DNA of 64,000 nucleotides from Hydractinia symbiolongicarpus (taxonomy: Eukaryota > Cnidaria > Hydrozoa > Anthoathecata > Hydractiniidae): contig NC_079888.1 in NCBI RefSeq assembly GCF_029227915.1, positions 10,587,001 to 10,651,000 of the forward strand, written 5' to 3'. The notes under the pieces were generated by a model, which had not been told where the DNA came from, ran no database searches, and saw nothing but the letters and a program-made list of their open reading frames with translations. Shown piece by piece: positions 1-15,000 of this stretch (position 1 is its first letter; the number at the start of each line of letters is the position of its first letter). A program made the translations under genes and the position numbers.

Positions 1-3000
1 TTTCCAACAGAGTAGTAGCTCCACTCTCATTGGACTAACACGTTCCATGTCGTTTTCCAGGGCGCCATTGTCTTATAACACTGTGAACTTCGTTTACAGG
101 CCTTTAAAGGCTGTTATATGACCTTTTACGGCCTAATAAAAGCCTTACATGTAAACTACATGGTTCCTCGCTCCTGCACAGGTTCCCAACTGTCTAGTCC
201 ATCCAATCTCAACGGACTGGGATGTCCCAAGTCGTTTTCCAGTGCGCCATTGTCTTATAACACCAAAAACTACGTTTAAAGAACTTTAAAGGCTGTTATA
301 TGACCTTTTACCGAATCATAAAGATTACACATAAACTACATGGTTCCACGTGCCTCCGCAGGTTTCCAACGGTCTAGTCTTTCCACTGTCAGTGGACTAC
401 AACGTTCCATGCCGTCTTTCAGTGCACCATTGCTTAATAACACCGTGAACAACATTTACAGACCTTTAAATGATATTATATGTCCTTTTACAGCCTCATA
501 AAGGCGTTACACATAAACTACGGGGTTCCACGTGCCTCCGCAGGTTTCCAACGGTCTAGTCTTTCCACTCTCAATGGACTACGGCGTGTGAAATCATTTT
601 CCATTGCGTCAATGCTTTATAACACCGTGAACTCCATTTACAGGCCTTTAAAGGCTGTTATATGAACTTTTACGACCTAATAAAGGCCTTTCACATAAAT
701 CACGCCATTCCACGTGCCTGCGCAGGTTTCCAACAGAGTATTCGCTTCACTCCCATTGGACTACGACCTTCCAAGTCGTTTTCCAGGGCGCCACTGCCTT
801 ATAACACCGTCAACTACGTTTACAGGCATTTAAAGGCTGCGATGTAGCCTTTTACCGCTTAATAAGGGTCTTACACGTAAATCACGTGGTTCCACGTGCC
901 TGCACAAATTCCAACAGAGTAGCCCCTCCACTCTGAATGGTCTACGTAGTCCTAAGTCATTTTCCAGTGCGCCATTGTCCTATAACACCGTCAACTACGT
1001 TTACAGGCAATTAAAGGCAACGATATAGCCTTTTACGCCTAATAAAAGCCTTACACATAAATCACGTGCTTCCACGTGCCTGCGCAGGTTTCCAACAGAG
1101 TAGTAGCTCCACTCTCATTGGACTACCACGTTCCAAGTCGTTTTCCAGGGCGCCATTATCTTATAACATTGTGAACTTCGTTTACAGGCCTTTAAAGGCT
1201 GTTATAGGACCTTTTACGGCGTAATAAAAGCCTTACATGTAAACTACATGGTTCCTCGCGCCTGCACAGGTTCCTAACTGTCTATTCCATCCAATCTCAA
1301 CGGACTGGGATGTCCCAAGTCGTTTTCCAGTGCGCCATTGTCTTATAACACCAAAAACTACGTTTAAAGAACTTTAAAGGCTGTTATATGACCTTTTACC
1401 GAATCATAAAGATTACACATAAACTACGTGGTTCCACGTGCCTGCGCAGGTTTCCAACTGTCTAGTCCTTCTAATCTCAACAATCTAAGACGTGTGAAAT
1501 CATTTTCCATTGCGCCAATGCTTTATAACACCGTGAACTCCATTTACAGGCCTTTAAAGGCAGTTATATGAACTTTTACGGCCTAATAAAGGCCTTGCAC
1601 GTAAGTCACGTGGTTCCACGTGCCTGCACAGGTTTCAACAGAGTAGTCTCTCCACTCTAAATGGTCTGCGTCGCCCTAAGTCGTTGTCCAGTGCGCCATT
1701 GTCTTATAACACTGTGAACTTCGTGTACAGTCCTTTGAAGGCTGTTATTTGAGCTTTTACAGCCTAATAAAAGCCTTACATGTATACTACATGGTTCCTC
1801 GCGTCTGCACAGGTTCCCGACTGTCTAGTCCATCCAATCTCAACGGACTGGGAAGTCCCAAGTCGTTTTCCAGTGCACCATTGTCTTATAACACCAGCAA
1901 CTACGTTAAAAGAACTTTAAAGGCTGTTATATGACCTTTTACCGAATCATAAAGATTACACATAAACTACATGGTTCCATGTGCCTCCGCAGGTTTCCAA
2001 CGGTCTAGTCTTTCCACTGTCAGTGGACTACGACGTTCCATGCCGTCTTCCAGTGCACCATTGCTTAATAACACCGTGAACTCCATTTACAGGCTTTTAA
2101 AGGCTGTTATATGACCTTTTACGGCCTAATAAAGGCCTTACACATAAATCCCGCTGTTCAACGAGCCTGCGCAGGGTTCCAACGGTCTAGTCCTTCCACT
2201 CTTAATAGACTGCGTCGTCCCAAGTCGTTTTCCAGTGCGCCATTGTCCTATAACACCGTCAACTACGTTTACAGGCAATTAAAGGCAACGATATAGCCTT
2301 TTACGCCTAATAAAAGCCTTACACATAAATCACGTGCTTCCACGTGCCTGCGCAGGTTTCCAACAGAGTAGCAGCTCCACTCTCATTGGACTACGACGTT
2401 CCAAGTCGTTTTCCAGGGCGCCATTGTCTTATAACGCTGTGAACTTCGTTTACAGGCCTTTAAAGGATTTTATATGACCTTTTACGGCATAATAAAAGCC
2501 TTACATGTAAACTACATGGTTCCTCGCGCCTGCACAGGTTCCCAACGGTCTAGTCCATCCAATCTCAACGGACTACGACCTCCCAAATCGTTTTGCAGTG
2601 CGCCATTGTCCTATAACATCGTCAACTACAGTTACAAGTTCTTAAAGGCTTTTATATGACCTTTTACGGCCTAATAAAAAGCCTTACATGTAAACTACGT
2701 GGTTCCTCGCGCCTGCACAGGTACCCAACTGTCTAGTTCATCCAATCTCAACGGACTACGACCTCCCAAATCGTTTTCCAGTGCGCCATTGTCCTATAAC
2801 ATCGTCAATTACAGTTACAAGTTCTTAAAGGCTGTTATATGACATTTTACGGCCTACTAAAGGCCTTACACGTAAAAAACGTAGTTCCACGCGCCTGCTA
2901 AGGCTTCCAACGGTCTAATCCTTCCGATCTCAACGGACTAGGATGTCCCAAGTCGTTCTCCAGTGCGCCATTGTCTTATAACACCAACTACTACGTTTAA

Positions 3001-6000
3001 AGAATTTTGAAGGCTGTTATATGACCTTTTACGGAATCATAAAGGAGTTGCGCATAAAGTACGTGGTTCCACGGGTCTGTGCAAGTTGCCAACGGTCTAT
3101 TTCTTCCAATGTCAAAGAACTACGACGTCCCAAGTCTCTTTCTAATCCGCGAATGCCTTATAACACCCTTTACTACATGTGCAGGCGTCTAAAGGCTGTA
3201 ATACGGTCTTTTACGCCCTAGGAAAGTCCTTACACGTATATTAGGTGATTCCTCGTGCCTGCACAGGTTCCAACAGAGTAGTCCCTCCACTCTAAATGGT
3301 CTACGTCGTCCTAAGTCGTTTTCCAATGCGCCATTGTCTTATAACACTGTGAACTTCGTTTACAGGCCTTTAAGGGCTGTTATATGATCTTTTACGGCGT
3401 AATAAAAGACCTACATGTAAACTACATGGTTCCAGGCGCCTGCGCAAGTTCCCAACGGTCTAGTCCTTCCAATCTCAACGGACTACGACGTGTGAAATCA
3501 TTTTCCATTGCGTCAATGCTTTATAACACCGTGAACTCCATTTACAGGCCTTTAAAGGCTGTTATATGAACTTTTACGACCTAATAAAGGCCTTTCACAT
3601 AAATCACGCCATTCCACGTGCCTGCGCAGGTTTCCAACAGAGTATTCGCTTCACTCCCATTGAACTACGACCTTCCAAGTCGTTTTCCAGGGCGCCACTG
3701 TCTTATAACACCGTCAACTACGTTTACAGGCATTTAAAGGCTGCGATGTAGCCTTTTACCGCTTAATAAGGGCCTTACACGTAAATCACGTGGTTCCACG
3801 TGCCTGCACAAATTCCAACAGAGTAGCCCCTCCACTCTGAATGGTCTACGTAGTCCTAAGTCATCTTCCAGTTCGCCATTGTCCTATAACACCGTCAACT
3901 ACGTTTACAGGCAATTAAAGGCAACGATATAGCCTTTTACGCCTAATAAAAGCCTTACACATAAATCACGTGCTTCCACGTGCCTGCGCAGGTTTCCAAC
4001 AGAGTAGCAGCTCCACTCTCATTGGACTACGACGTTCCAAGTCGTTTTCCAGGGCGCCATTGTCTTATAACGCTGTGAACTTTGTTTACAGGCCTTTAAA
4101 GGATTTTATATGACCTTTTACGGCATAATAAAAGCCTTACATGTAAACTACATGGTTCCTCGCGCCTGCACAGGTTCCCAACGGTCTAGTCCATCCAATC
4201 TCAACGGACTACGACCTCCCAAATCGTTTTGCAGTGCGCCATTGTCCTATAACATCGTCAACTACAGTTACAAGTTCTTAAAGGCTTTTATATGACCTTT
4301 TACGGCCTAATAAAAAGCCTTACATGTAAACTACGTGGTTCCTCGCGCCTGCACAGGTTCCTAACTGTCTATTCCATCCAATCTCAACGGACTGGGATGT
4401 CCCAAGTCGTTTTCCAGTGCGCCATTGTCTTATAACACCAAAAACTACGTTTAAAGAACTTTAAAGGCTGTTATATGACCGTTTACCGAAACATAAAGAT
4501 TACACATAAACTACATGGTTCCATGTGCCTCCGCAGGTTTCCAACGGTCTAGTCTTTCCACTGTCAGTGGACTACGACGTTCCATGCCGTCTTCCAGTGC
4601 ACCATTGCTTAATAACACCGTGAACTCCATTTACAGGCTTTTAAAAGCTGTTATATGACCTTTTACGGCCTAATAAAGGCCTTACACATAAATCCCGCTG
4701 TTCAACGAGCCTGCGCAGGGTTCCAACGGTCTAGTCCTTCCACTCTTAATAGACTGCGTCGTCCCAAGTCGTTTTCCAGTGCGCCATTGTCCTATAACAC
4801 CGTCAACTACGTTTACAGGCAATTAAAGGCAACGATATAACCTTTTACGCCTAATAAAAGCCTTACACATAAATCACGTGCTTCCACGTGCCTGCGTAGG
4901 TTTCCAACAGAGTAGTAGCTCCACTCTCATTGGACTAACACGTTCCAAGTCGTTTTCCAGGGCGTCATTGTCTTATAACACTGTGAACTTCGTTTACAGG
5001 CCTTTAAAGGCTGTTATATGACCTTTTACGGAATCATAAAGGCCTTACACATAAACTACGGGGTTCCACGTGCCTCCGCAGGTTTTCAACGGTCTAGTCT
5101 TTCCACTCTCAATGGACTACGACGTTCCATGCCATCTTCCAGTGCACCATTGCTTAATAACACCGTGAACAACATTTACAGACCTTTAAATGATATAATA
5201 TGTCCTTTTACAGCCGCATAGAGGCCTTACACCTAAATTACGTGGTTCCACGTGCCTGCGCAGGTTTCCAACAGAGTAGTCCCTCAACTTTGAATGGTCT
5301 ACGTCGTCCTACGTCGTTTTCCAGGGCGCCATTGTCTTATAACACTGTGAACTACGTTTACAAGCCTTTAAAGGCTGTTATATGACCTTTTACGGCCTAA
5401 TAAAGGCCTTACACTTAAATCACGCCGTTCCACGTGCCTGGGCAGGTTTCCAGCAGAGTATTCTCTCCACTCTCATTGGACTACGGCCTTCCAAGTCGTT
5501 CTCCAGTGCGCCATTGTCTTATAACACCAACAACTACGTTTAAAGAACTTTAAAGGCTGTTATATGACCTTTTACGGAATCATAAAGGAGTTGCGCATAA
5601 AGTACGTGGTTGCACGGGTCTGTGCAAGTTGCCAACGGTCAAGTTCTTCCAATCTCAAAGGACTACGACGTCCCAAATCTTTTTCTAATGCGCCAATGCC
5701 TTATAACACCCTTTACTACTTGTGCAGGCGTCTAAAGGCTGTAATACGGTCTTTTACGCCCTAGGAAAGTCCTTACACGTATATTACGTGATTCCTCGTG
5801 CCTGCACATGTTCCAACAGAGTAGTCCCTCCACTCTAAATGGTCTACGTCGTCCTAAGTCGTTTTCCAGTGCGCCATTGTCTTATAACACTGTGAACTTC
5901 GTTTACAGGCCTTTAAGGGCTTTTATATGATCTTTTACGGCGTAATAAAAGACCTACATGTAAACTACATGGTTCCACGTGCCTGCGCAGGTTCCCAACG

Positions 6001-9000
6001 GTCTAGTCCTTCCAATCCTAACGGACTAGGATGTCCCAAGTCGTTCTCCAGTGGGCCATTGTCTTATAACACCAACAACTACGTTTAAAGAACTTTAAAG
6101 GCTGTTATATGACCTTTTACGGAATCATAAAGGCCTTACACATAAACTACGTGGTTCCACGCGCCTGCGAAGGTTCCAACTGTCTAGTCCTTTCATTCCA
6201 ATTGGACAACGTCGTCCCAAGTCAGTTTCCAGCGCGGCATTGTCCTATAACACCGTCAACTACGTTTGCAGGCAATTAAAGGCAATGATATAGCCTTTTT
6301 ACGCCTAATAAAAGCCTTACACGTAAATCACGTGGTTCTACGAGCCTGCGCAGGTTTCAACGGTCTGGTCCTTCCAATCTCAACGAACTGGGACGTCCCA
6401 AGTCGTTTTCCAACAGAGTAGTCGCTCCACCCTCATGGGACTACGACGTTCCATGTCGTTTTCTAGTGCGCCATAGTCTTATAAACCGTGAACTACATTT
6501 ACAGACCTTTAAATGCTATTATATGTCCTTTTGCTTACACGTAAACTACGTGGTTGCACGTGACTGTGCAGGTTATCAACGATCTGGTCTTTCCGCTCGA
6601 AACGGACTACGTCGTTCCAAGTCGTTTTCCAGTGCGCCTTTGTCATATAACACCGTCAACTACATTTACAAGTTCTTAAAGGCTGTTATATGACATTATA
6701 CGGCCTACTAAAGGCCTTACACGTAAATTACGTAGTTCCACGTGACTGTGCAGGTTTCCAACGGTCTAGTCCTTCCACTCTCAATAGACTACGTCGTCCC
6801 AAGCTGTTTCCAGTGCGCCATTGTCCTATAACTCCGTCAACTACGTTTACAGGCAATTAAAGGCTGTGATATAGCCTTCTACGCTTAATAAAGGCCTTAC
6901 ACGTAAATCACGTGATTGTCTTATAAAACCGTGAACTACATTTGAATGCTATTATATGTCCTTTTGCTTACACGTAAACTACGTGGTTCCACGTGCCTGC
7001 GCAGGTTCTCAACGGTCTAGTCCTTCCATTCTCAGTGGACTACGGCGTCTGAACTTATTTTACAGAGCGTCATTGTCTTATAACATCAACAACTACGTTT
7101 GAAGAACTTTAAAGGCTGTTATATGACCTTTTACGGAAATACAAAGGCCTTACACGTAAACTACGTGGTCCCACTTGCCTGCGCAGCTTTCCAACGGTCT
7201 AGTCCTTCCACTCTCAGTGGACTATGACGCCCGAAGTTGTCGCCATGGACTGATAACACCCGCAAGTATGCGTACAGGCCTCTAAAGTCCGTATTACGGC
7301 CTTTGTGGTGCATATAAGGTCATTCACGTAAATCACGTGGTTCCATGTGCCTTCGCAGTTTCCCAACAGAGTAGTCCTTCCAATCTCAATGGTCTACGTC
7401 GTCCTAAGTCGGTTTCCGGTGCGCCATGGCCTTAGAAAACCTACATCAACTTGTATAGGCCTCTAAAGGCTGTAATACGGCCTTCTGCCGCCCAATTAAG
7501 GCCTTTCACGTAAATCATGTGGTTCCACGCGCCTGCGCAGTTTCCCAACGATTTAGTCCTTCCAATCTCAACGGCCTACGACGTGTCAAATCGTTTTCTA
7601 TTGCGCCACTGCTTTATAACACCGTGAACTCCGTTTACAGGCAATTAAAGGCTGTAATACGGCCTTTTGCCGCGTAATGAAGGCCTTACACATAAATAAC
7701 GTGGTTCCACGTGCCTGCACAAGTTCCCAACGGAGTAGTACCTCCACTCTCAATGGTGTTTGTCGTCCTAAGTCGTTTTCCAGTGCACCATTGCTTCATA
7801 ACACCGTGAACTACGTTTCCAGGCATATAAAAGTTATTATATGACTTTTTACGGCCTACTAAAGGCCTTGCACGCATATTACGTGGTTCCACGAGCCTGC
7901 GCAGGTTCCCAACGTTCTAGTCCTGCCAGTCTCAATGGACAACATCGGCCCAAGTTTTGTTGCAGTGCACCATTGTCTTATACCACCAAAAACTACGTTT
8001 ACAGAACTTTAAGGGCTGTTACATGATCTCATACGCCCTAGTAGACGATTTACACGTAAAACAGGTGGCTCCGCGTGCCTTCGCAGGTACCCAACGCTCT
8101 AGTTCTTCCACTCTCTATGGACTACGACATCCCAGGTCGTCTTCTATTGCGCCAATGCCTTATAACACTCTTAACTACTTGTGCAGGCCACTAAAGGCTG
8201 TAATACGGCCTTTTACGCCCTAGCAAAGGCCTTACATGTATATTACGTGGTTCCACGGAAAGACTAGACCGTTGGGGTCTAGTCTTTCCGCTCTCAATGG
8301 ACTACGACGTTCAATGTCGTTTTCCAGTCCACCATTGCCTTATAACACCGTGAACTCCATTTACAGGCCTTTAAAGGCTGTTATATGAACTTTTACGGCC
8401 TAATAAAATCCTTACATCTAAACTACATGGTTCCTCGCGCCTGCCCAGGTTCCCAACGATCTAGTCCATCCAATCTCAACGGACTACGACCTCCCAAATC
8501 GTTTTCCAGTGCGCCATTGTCCTATAACATCGTCAACTACAGTTACAAGTTCTTAAAGGCTGTTATATGACATTTTACGGCCTACACAAAGGCCTTACAC
8601 GTAAACTACGTAGTTTCTCGCGCCTGCTAAGGTTTCCGACGGCCTAGTCCATCCAATCTCAACGGACTGGGATGTCCCAAGTCGTTTTTCAGTGCGCCAT
8701 TGTCTTATAACACCAATAACTACGTTTAAAGAACTTTAAAGGTTGTTATATGACCTTTTACGAAATCATAAAGGCCTTACACATAAAGTACGTGGTTCCA
8801 CGGGTCTGTGCAAATTGCCAACGGTCTAGTTCTTCCAATGTCAAAGGACTACGACGTCCCAAGTCTTTTTCTAATGCGCCAATGCCTTATAACACCCTTT
8901 ACTACTTGTGCACGCGTCTAAAGGCTGTATTACGGTCTTTTACGCCCTAGGAAAGGCCTTACACGTATATTACGTGGTTCCACGTGACTGCGCAGGTTTC

Positions 9001-12000
9001 CAACGGTCTAGTCTTTCCGCTCTCAATGGACTACGACGTTCCATGTCGTCTTCCAGTGCACAATTGCTTAATAACACCGTAAACAACATTTACAGACCTT
9101 TAAATGCTATTATATGTCCTTTTACAACCTCATAGATGCCTTACACGTAAAATAAGTGGTACCACGTGACTGCGCAGGTTTCCAACGGTCTAGTCCTTCC
9201 ACTCTCAATGGACTACGTCGTCCCAAGTCATCTTCCATTGCGCCATTCTCCTATAACATCGTCAACTGCGTTTACAGGCCTTTAAAGGCTGTTATATGAA
9301 CTTTTACGGCCTAACAAAGGCCTTTCATGTAAACTACGTCGTTCCACGCGCCTGCGCAGGTTTCCAATTGTCTAGTCTTTCCACTTGCAATGGCTACCTC
9401 GTCCCAAGTCGCTTTCCTGTGTTCCATGACCTTATAATACCTTCATCTACTTATACAGGCCTCTAAACGCTGTAACACGGCCTTTACTGCACAATTAAGG
9501 CCTTACAAATCACGTGGTTACAAGTGACTGCGCAAGGTCCCAACGGTCTAGTCCTTGCTATCTCAACGGACTACGACGTTACAAATCGTTTTCTATGGCG
9601 CCACCTCCTTATAACACCGTGAACTACATTTACAGACCTTTAAATTCTATTATATGACCTTTTACAGCCTCATAAAGGCCTTAAACGTAAACTACATGGC
9701 TCCACCCGCCTGCGCTGGTTCCAAATTCCTTCCACTCACAATAGACTACGCCGTCCCAAGTCATTTTCCAGTGTGCCAAGGCGTTATGAAACCTTGAACT
9801 ACTTGTACATGCTGCTAAAGGCTGTAATACGGACTTTTGCCACCCAATTAAGGCCTTACACGTAAATCACGTGATTCCACGTGCATGCGCAGGTTCCCAA
9901 CGGTCTAGTCCTTCCAATCTCAACGGACTACGACGTGTTAAATCATTTTCCATTGCGACACTGCATTATAACACCGTGAACTCCGTTTCCATGCAATTAA
10001 AGTCTGCAATACGGTGTTTTGCCGCCTAATAGAGGCCTTACACGCAAATCAGCTGGTTCCACGTGCGCGTGCAGGTTCCCAACGGTCTAGTCCTTCCACT
10101 CTCAATGAAATACGTCGTCCTAAGTCGCTTTCCAGTGCCCCATTGTCTTATAACACCAACAACTCCGTTTACAGGCCTTTAAAGGTTGTTATATGACCTT
10201 TTACGGCCTAATAAAAGCCTTACATGTAAACTACATGGTTCCTCGCGCCTGCACAGGTTCCCAACGGTCTAGTCCATCCAATCTCAAAGGACTACGACCT
10301 CCCAAATCGTTTTGCAGTGCGCCATTGTCCTATAACATCGTCAACTAGAGTTACAAGTTCTTAAAGGCTTTTATATGACCTTTTGCGGCCTAATAAAAGC
10401 CTTACATGTAAACTACGTGGTTCCTCGCGCCTGCACAGGTACCCAACGGTCTAGTTCATCCAATCTCAACAGACCACGACCTCCCAAATCGTTTTCCAGT
10501 GCGCCATTGTCTTATAACACCAACAACTACGTTTAAAGAACTTTAAAGGCTGTTATATGACCTTTTACGGAATCATAAAGGCGTTGCGCATAAAGTACGT
10601 GGTTCCACGGGTCTGTGCAAGTTGCCAACGGTCTAGTTCTTCCAATTTCAAAGAACTACGACGTCCCAAGTCTCTTTCTAATCCGCGAATGCCTTATAAC
10701 ACTCTTTACTACATGTGCAGGCGTCTAAAGGCTGTAATACGGTCTTTTACGCCCTAGGAAAGTCCTTACACGTATATTACGTGATTCCTCGTGCCTGCAC
10801 AGGTTCCAACAGAGTAGTCCCTCCACTCTAAATGGTCTACGTCGTCCTAAGTCGTTTTCCAGTGCGCCATTGTCTTATAACACTGTGAACTTCGTTTACA
10901 GGCCTTTAAGGGCTGTTATATGATTTTTACGGCGTAATAAAAGACCTACATGTAAACTACATGGTTCCACGCGCCTGCGCAGGTTACCAACGGTCTAGTC
11001 CTTCCAATCCTAACGGACTAGGATGTCCCAAGTCATTCTCCAGTGGGCCATTGTCTTATAACACCAACAACTACGTTTAAAGAACTTTAAAGGCTGTTAT
11101 ATGACCTTTTACGGAATCATAAAGGCCTTACACATAAACTACGTGGTTCCACGTGCCTGCACAGGTTTCCAACGGTCTACTCCTTCCAATCTCAACGGAC
11201 TGGGATGTCCCAAGTCATTTTCCAGCGCGTCATTGTCTTATAACACTGTGAACTACGTTTACAAGCCTTTAAAGGCTGTTATATGACCTTTTACTAAATC
11301 ATAAAGGTTACACATAAACTATGTGGTTCCACGTGCCTCCGCAGGTTTCCAACGGTCTAGTCTTTCCATTGTCAGTGGACTACGACGTTCCATGCCGTCT
11401 TCCAGTGCACCATTGCTTAATAACACCGTGAACTCCATTTACAGGCTTTTAAAGGCTGTTATATGACCTTTTACGGCCTAATAAAGGCCTTACACATAAA
11501 TCCCGCCGTTCCACGAGCCTGCGCAGGGTTCCAACGGTCTAGTCCTTCCACTCTCAATAGACTGCATCGTGCCAAGTCGTTTTCCAGTGCGCCATTGTCC
11601 TATAACACTGTGAACTTCGTTTACAGGCCTTAAAAGGCTTTTATATGACCTTTTACGGCCTAATAAAAGCCTTACATGTAAACTACATAGTTCCTCGCGC
11701 CTCCGCAGGTTTCCAACGGTCTAGTCCTTCCAATCTCAACGGACTAGGATGTCCCAAGTCGTTCTCCAGTGCGCCATTGTCTTATAACACCAACAACTAC
11801 GTTGAAAGAACTTTAAAGGCTATTATATGACCTTTTACGGAATCATAAAGGCGTTACACATAAAGTACGTGGTTTCACGGGTCTGTTCAAGTTGCCAACG
11901 GTCTAGCTCTTCCAATCTCAAAGGACTACGACGTCCCAAATCTTTTTCTAATGCGCCAATGCCTTATAACACCCTTTACTACTTGTGCAGGCGTCTAAAG

Positions 12001-15000
12001 GCTGTAATACGATCTTTTACGCCCTAGGAAAGGCCTTACACGTATATTACGTGGTTCCAGGTGCCTGCGCAGGTTTCCAACTGTCTAGTCTTTCCGCTCT
12101 CAATGGACTACGACGTTCAATGTCGTTTTCCAGTGCAACCTTGCTTAATAACACCGTGAACTCCATTTACAGGCTTTTAAAGGCTGTTATATGACCTTTT
12201 ACGGCCTAATAAAGGCCTTACACATAAATCCCGCCGTTCCACGAGCCTGCGCAGGGTTCCAACGGTCTAGTCCTTCCACTCTCAATAGACTGCGTCGTCC
12301 CAAGTCGTTTTCCAGTGCGCCATTGTCCTATAACACCGTCAACTACGTTTACAGGCATTTAAAGGCTGCGATGTAGCCCTTTGCGCTTAATAAAAGCCTT
12401 ACATGTAAAATACATGGTTCCTCGCGCCTGCACATGTTCCCAACTGTCTAGTTAATCCAATCTCAACGGACTGGGATGTCCCAAATCGTTTTCCAGTGCG
12501 CCATTGTCCTATAACACCGTCAACTACGTTTACAGGCAATTAAAGGCAACGATATAGCCTTTTACGCCTAATAAAAGCCGTACACATAAATCACGTGCTT
12601 CCACGTGCCTGCGCAGGTTTCCAACAGAGTAGCAGCTCCACTCTCATTGGACTACGACGTTCCAAGTCGTTTTCCAGGGCGCCATTGTCTTATAACACTG
12701 TGAACTTCGTTTACAGGCCTTTAAAGGCTTTTATATGACCTTTTACGGCCTAATAAAAGCCTTACATGTAAACTACATAGTTCCTCGCGCCTCCGCAGGT
12801 TTCCAACGGTCTAGTCCTTCCAATCTCAACGGACTAGGATGTCCCAAGTCGTTCTCCAATGCGCCATTGTCTTATAACACCAACAACTACGTTTACAGAC
12901 CTTTAAATACTATTACATGTCCTTTTACAGCCTCGTAAAGACCCTACACACACACTACGTGGTTCCACGAGCCTGCGCAGGTTTCCAACTGTCTAGTCCT
13001 TCCAATCTCAACGGACTACGACGTGTGAAATCATTTTCCATTGCGTCAATGCTTTATAACACCGTGAACTCCATTTACAGGTCTTTAAAGGCTGTTATAT
13101 GAACTTTTACGACCTAATAAAGGCCTTACACATAAATCACGCCATTCCACGTGCCTGCGCAGGTTTCCAACAGAATATTCGCTTCACTCCCATTGGACTA
13201 CGACCTTTCAAGTCGTTTTCCAGGGCGCCACTGTCTTATAACACCATCAATACGTTTAGAGCCATTTAAAGGCTGTGATGTAGCCTTTTACCGCCTAATA
13301 AGGGCCTTACACGTAAATCACGTGGTTCCACGTGCCTGCACAAGTTCCAACAGAGTAGTCCCTCCACTCTGAATGGTCTACGTAGTCCTAAGTCGTTTTC
13401 CAGTGCGCCATTGTCCTATAACACCGTGAACTCCATTTACAGGCCTTTAAAGGCTGTGATGTGGCCTTGTACGCCTAATAAAGGCCTCACACATAAATCA
13501 CGAGTTTCCACGCGGCTGCAAAGGTTCCCAACGGTCTAGTCCTTCCATTCTCATTGGACTACGTCGTCCCAAGTCACTTTCCAGCGCGCCATTGTCTTAT
13601 AACTCTGTGAACTACGTTTACAAGCCTTTAAAGGCTGTTATATGACCTTTTACGGCCTAATAAAGGCCTTACACTTAAATCACGCCGTTCCACGTGCCTG
13701 GGCAGGTTTCCAACAGAGTATTTTTTCCACTCTCATTGGACTACGGCCTTCCAAGTCGTTTTCCAGGGGGCCACTGTTTACAACACCGTCAGCTACGCTT
13801 ACAGGCACTTAAAGGCTGCGATGTAGCCTTTTACCGCCTAATAAGGGCCTTACACGTAAATCACGTGATTCCACGTGCCTGCACAAGTTCCAACAGAATA
13901 GTCCCTCCACTCTGAATGGTCTTCGTAGTCCTAAGTCGTTTTCCAGTGCGCAATTGTCTTATAACACTGTGAACTTCGTTTACAGGCCTTTAAAGGGTAT
14001 TATATGACCTTTTACGGCATAATAATAGCCTTACATGTAAACTACATGGTTCCTCGCGCCTGCACAGGTTCCCAACGGTCTAGTGCATCCAATCTCAACG
14101 GACTACGACCTCCCAAATTGTTTTGCAGTGCGCCATTGTCCTATAACATCGTCAACTACAGCTACAAGTTCTTAAAGGCTTTTATATGACCTTTTACGGC
14201 CTAATAAAAGCCTTACATGTAAACTACGTGGTTCCTCGCGCCTGCACAGGTACCCAACGGTCTAGTTCATCCAATCTCAACGGACTACGACCTCCCAAAT
14301 CGTTTTCCAGTGCGTCATTGTCCTATAACATCGTCAATTACAGTTACAAGTTCTTAAAGGCTGTTATATGACATTTTACGGCCTACTAAAAGCCTTACAC
14401 GTAAAAAACGTAGTTCCACGCGCCTGCTAAGGCTTCCAACGGTCTAATCCTTCCAATCTCAACGGACTAGGATGTCCCAAGTCGTTCTCCAGTGCGCCAT
14501 TGTCTTATAACACCAACAACTACGTTTAAAGAACTTTAAAGACTGTTATATGACCTTTTACGTATTCATAAATGCTTTACACATAAATTGCGTGGTTCCA
14601 CGGGCCTTGGCAAGTTGCCAACGATCTAGTTCTTTCAATCTCAAAGATCTACGACGTCCCAAGTCGTTTTCTTCTGCGCCATTGCCTTATAACACCCTCA
14701 ACTACTTGTACAGGCCTCTAAAGGCTGTAATACGGCCTTTTGCCGCCCATTTAAGGCTTTACAGGTGAATCACGTGATTCCACGTGCCTGCCAAGGTCAC
14801 CAACGGTCTAGTCCTTCCAATATGAACGGACTAGGATTTTCCAAATCGTTTTCCTATGCACCATTGCCTTATAACACCGTCAACTACTTGAGCAGTCCTC
14901 GAAAGGCTGCAATACGGCCTTTTGCCTCCTTATAAAGGCCTTACACGTGAATTACGTGGTTTCACGAACCGGCGCAGGTTCCCAACGGTCTAGTCCTTTC

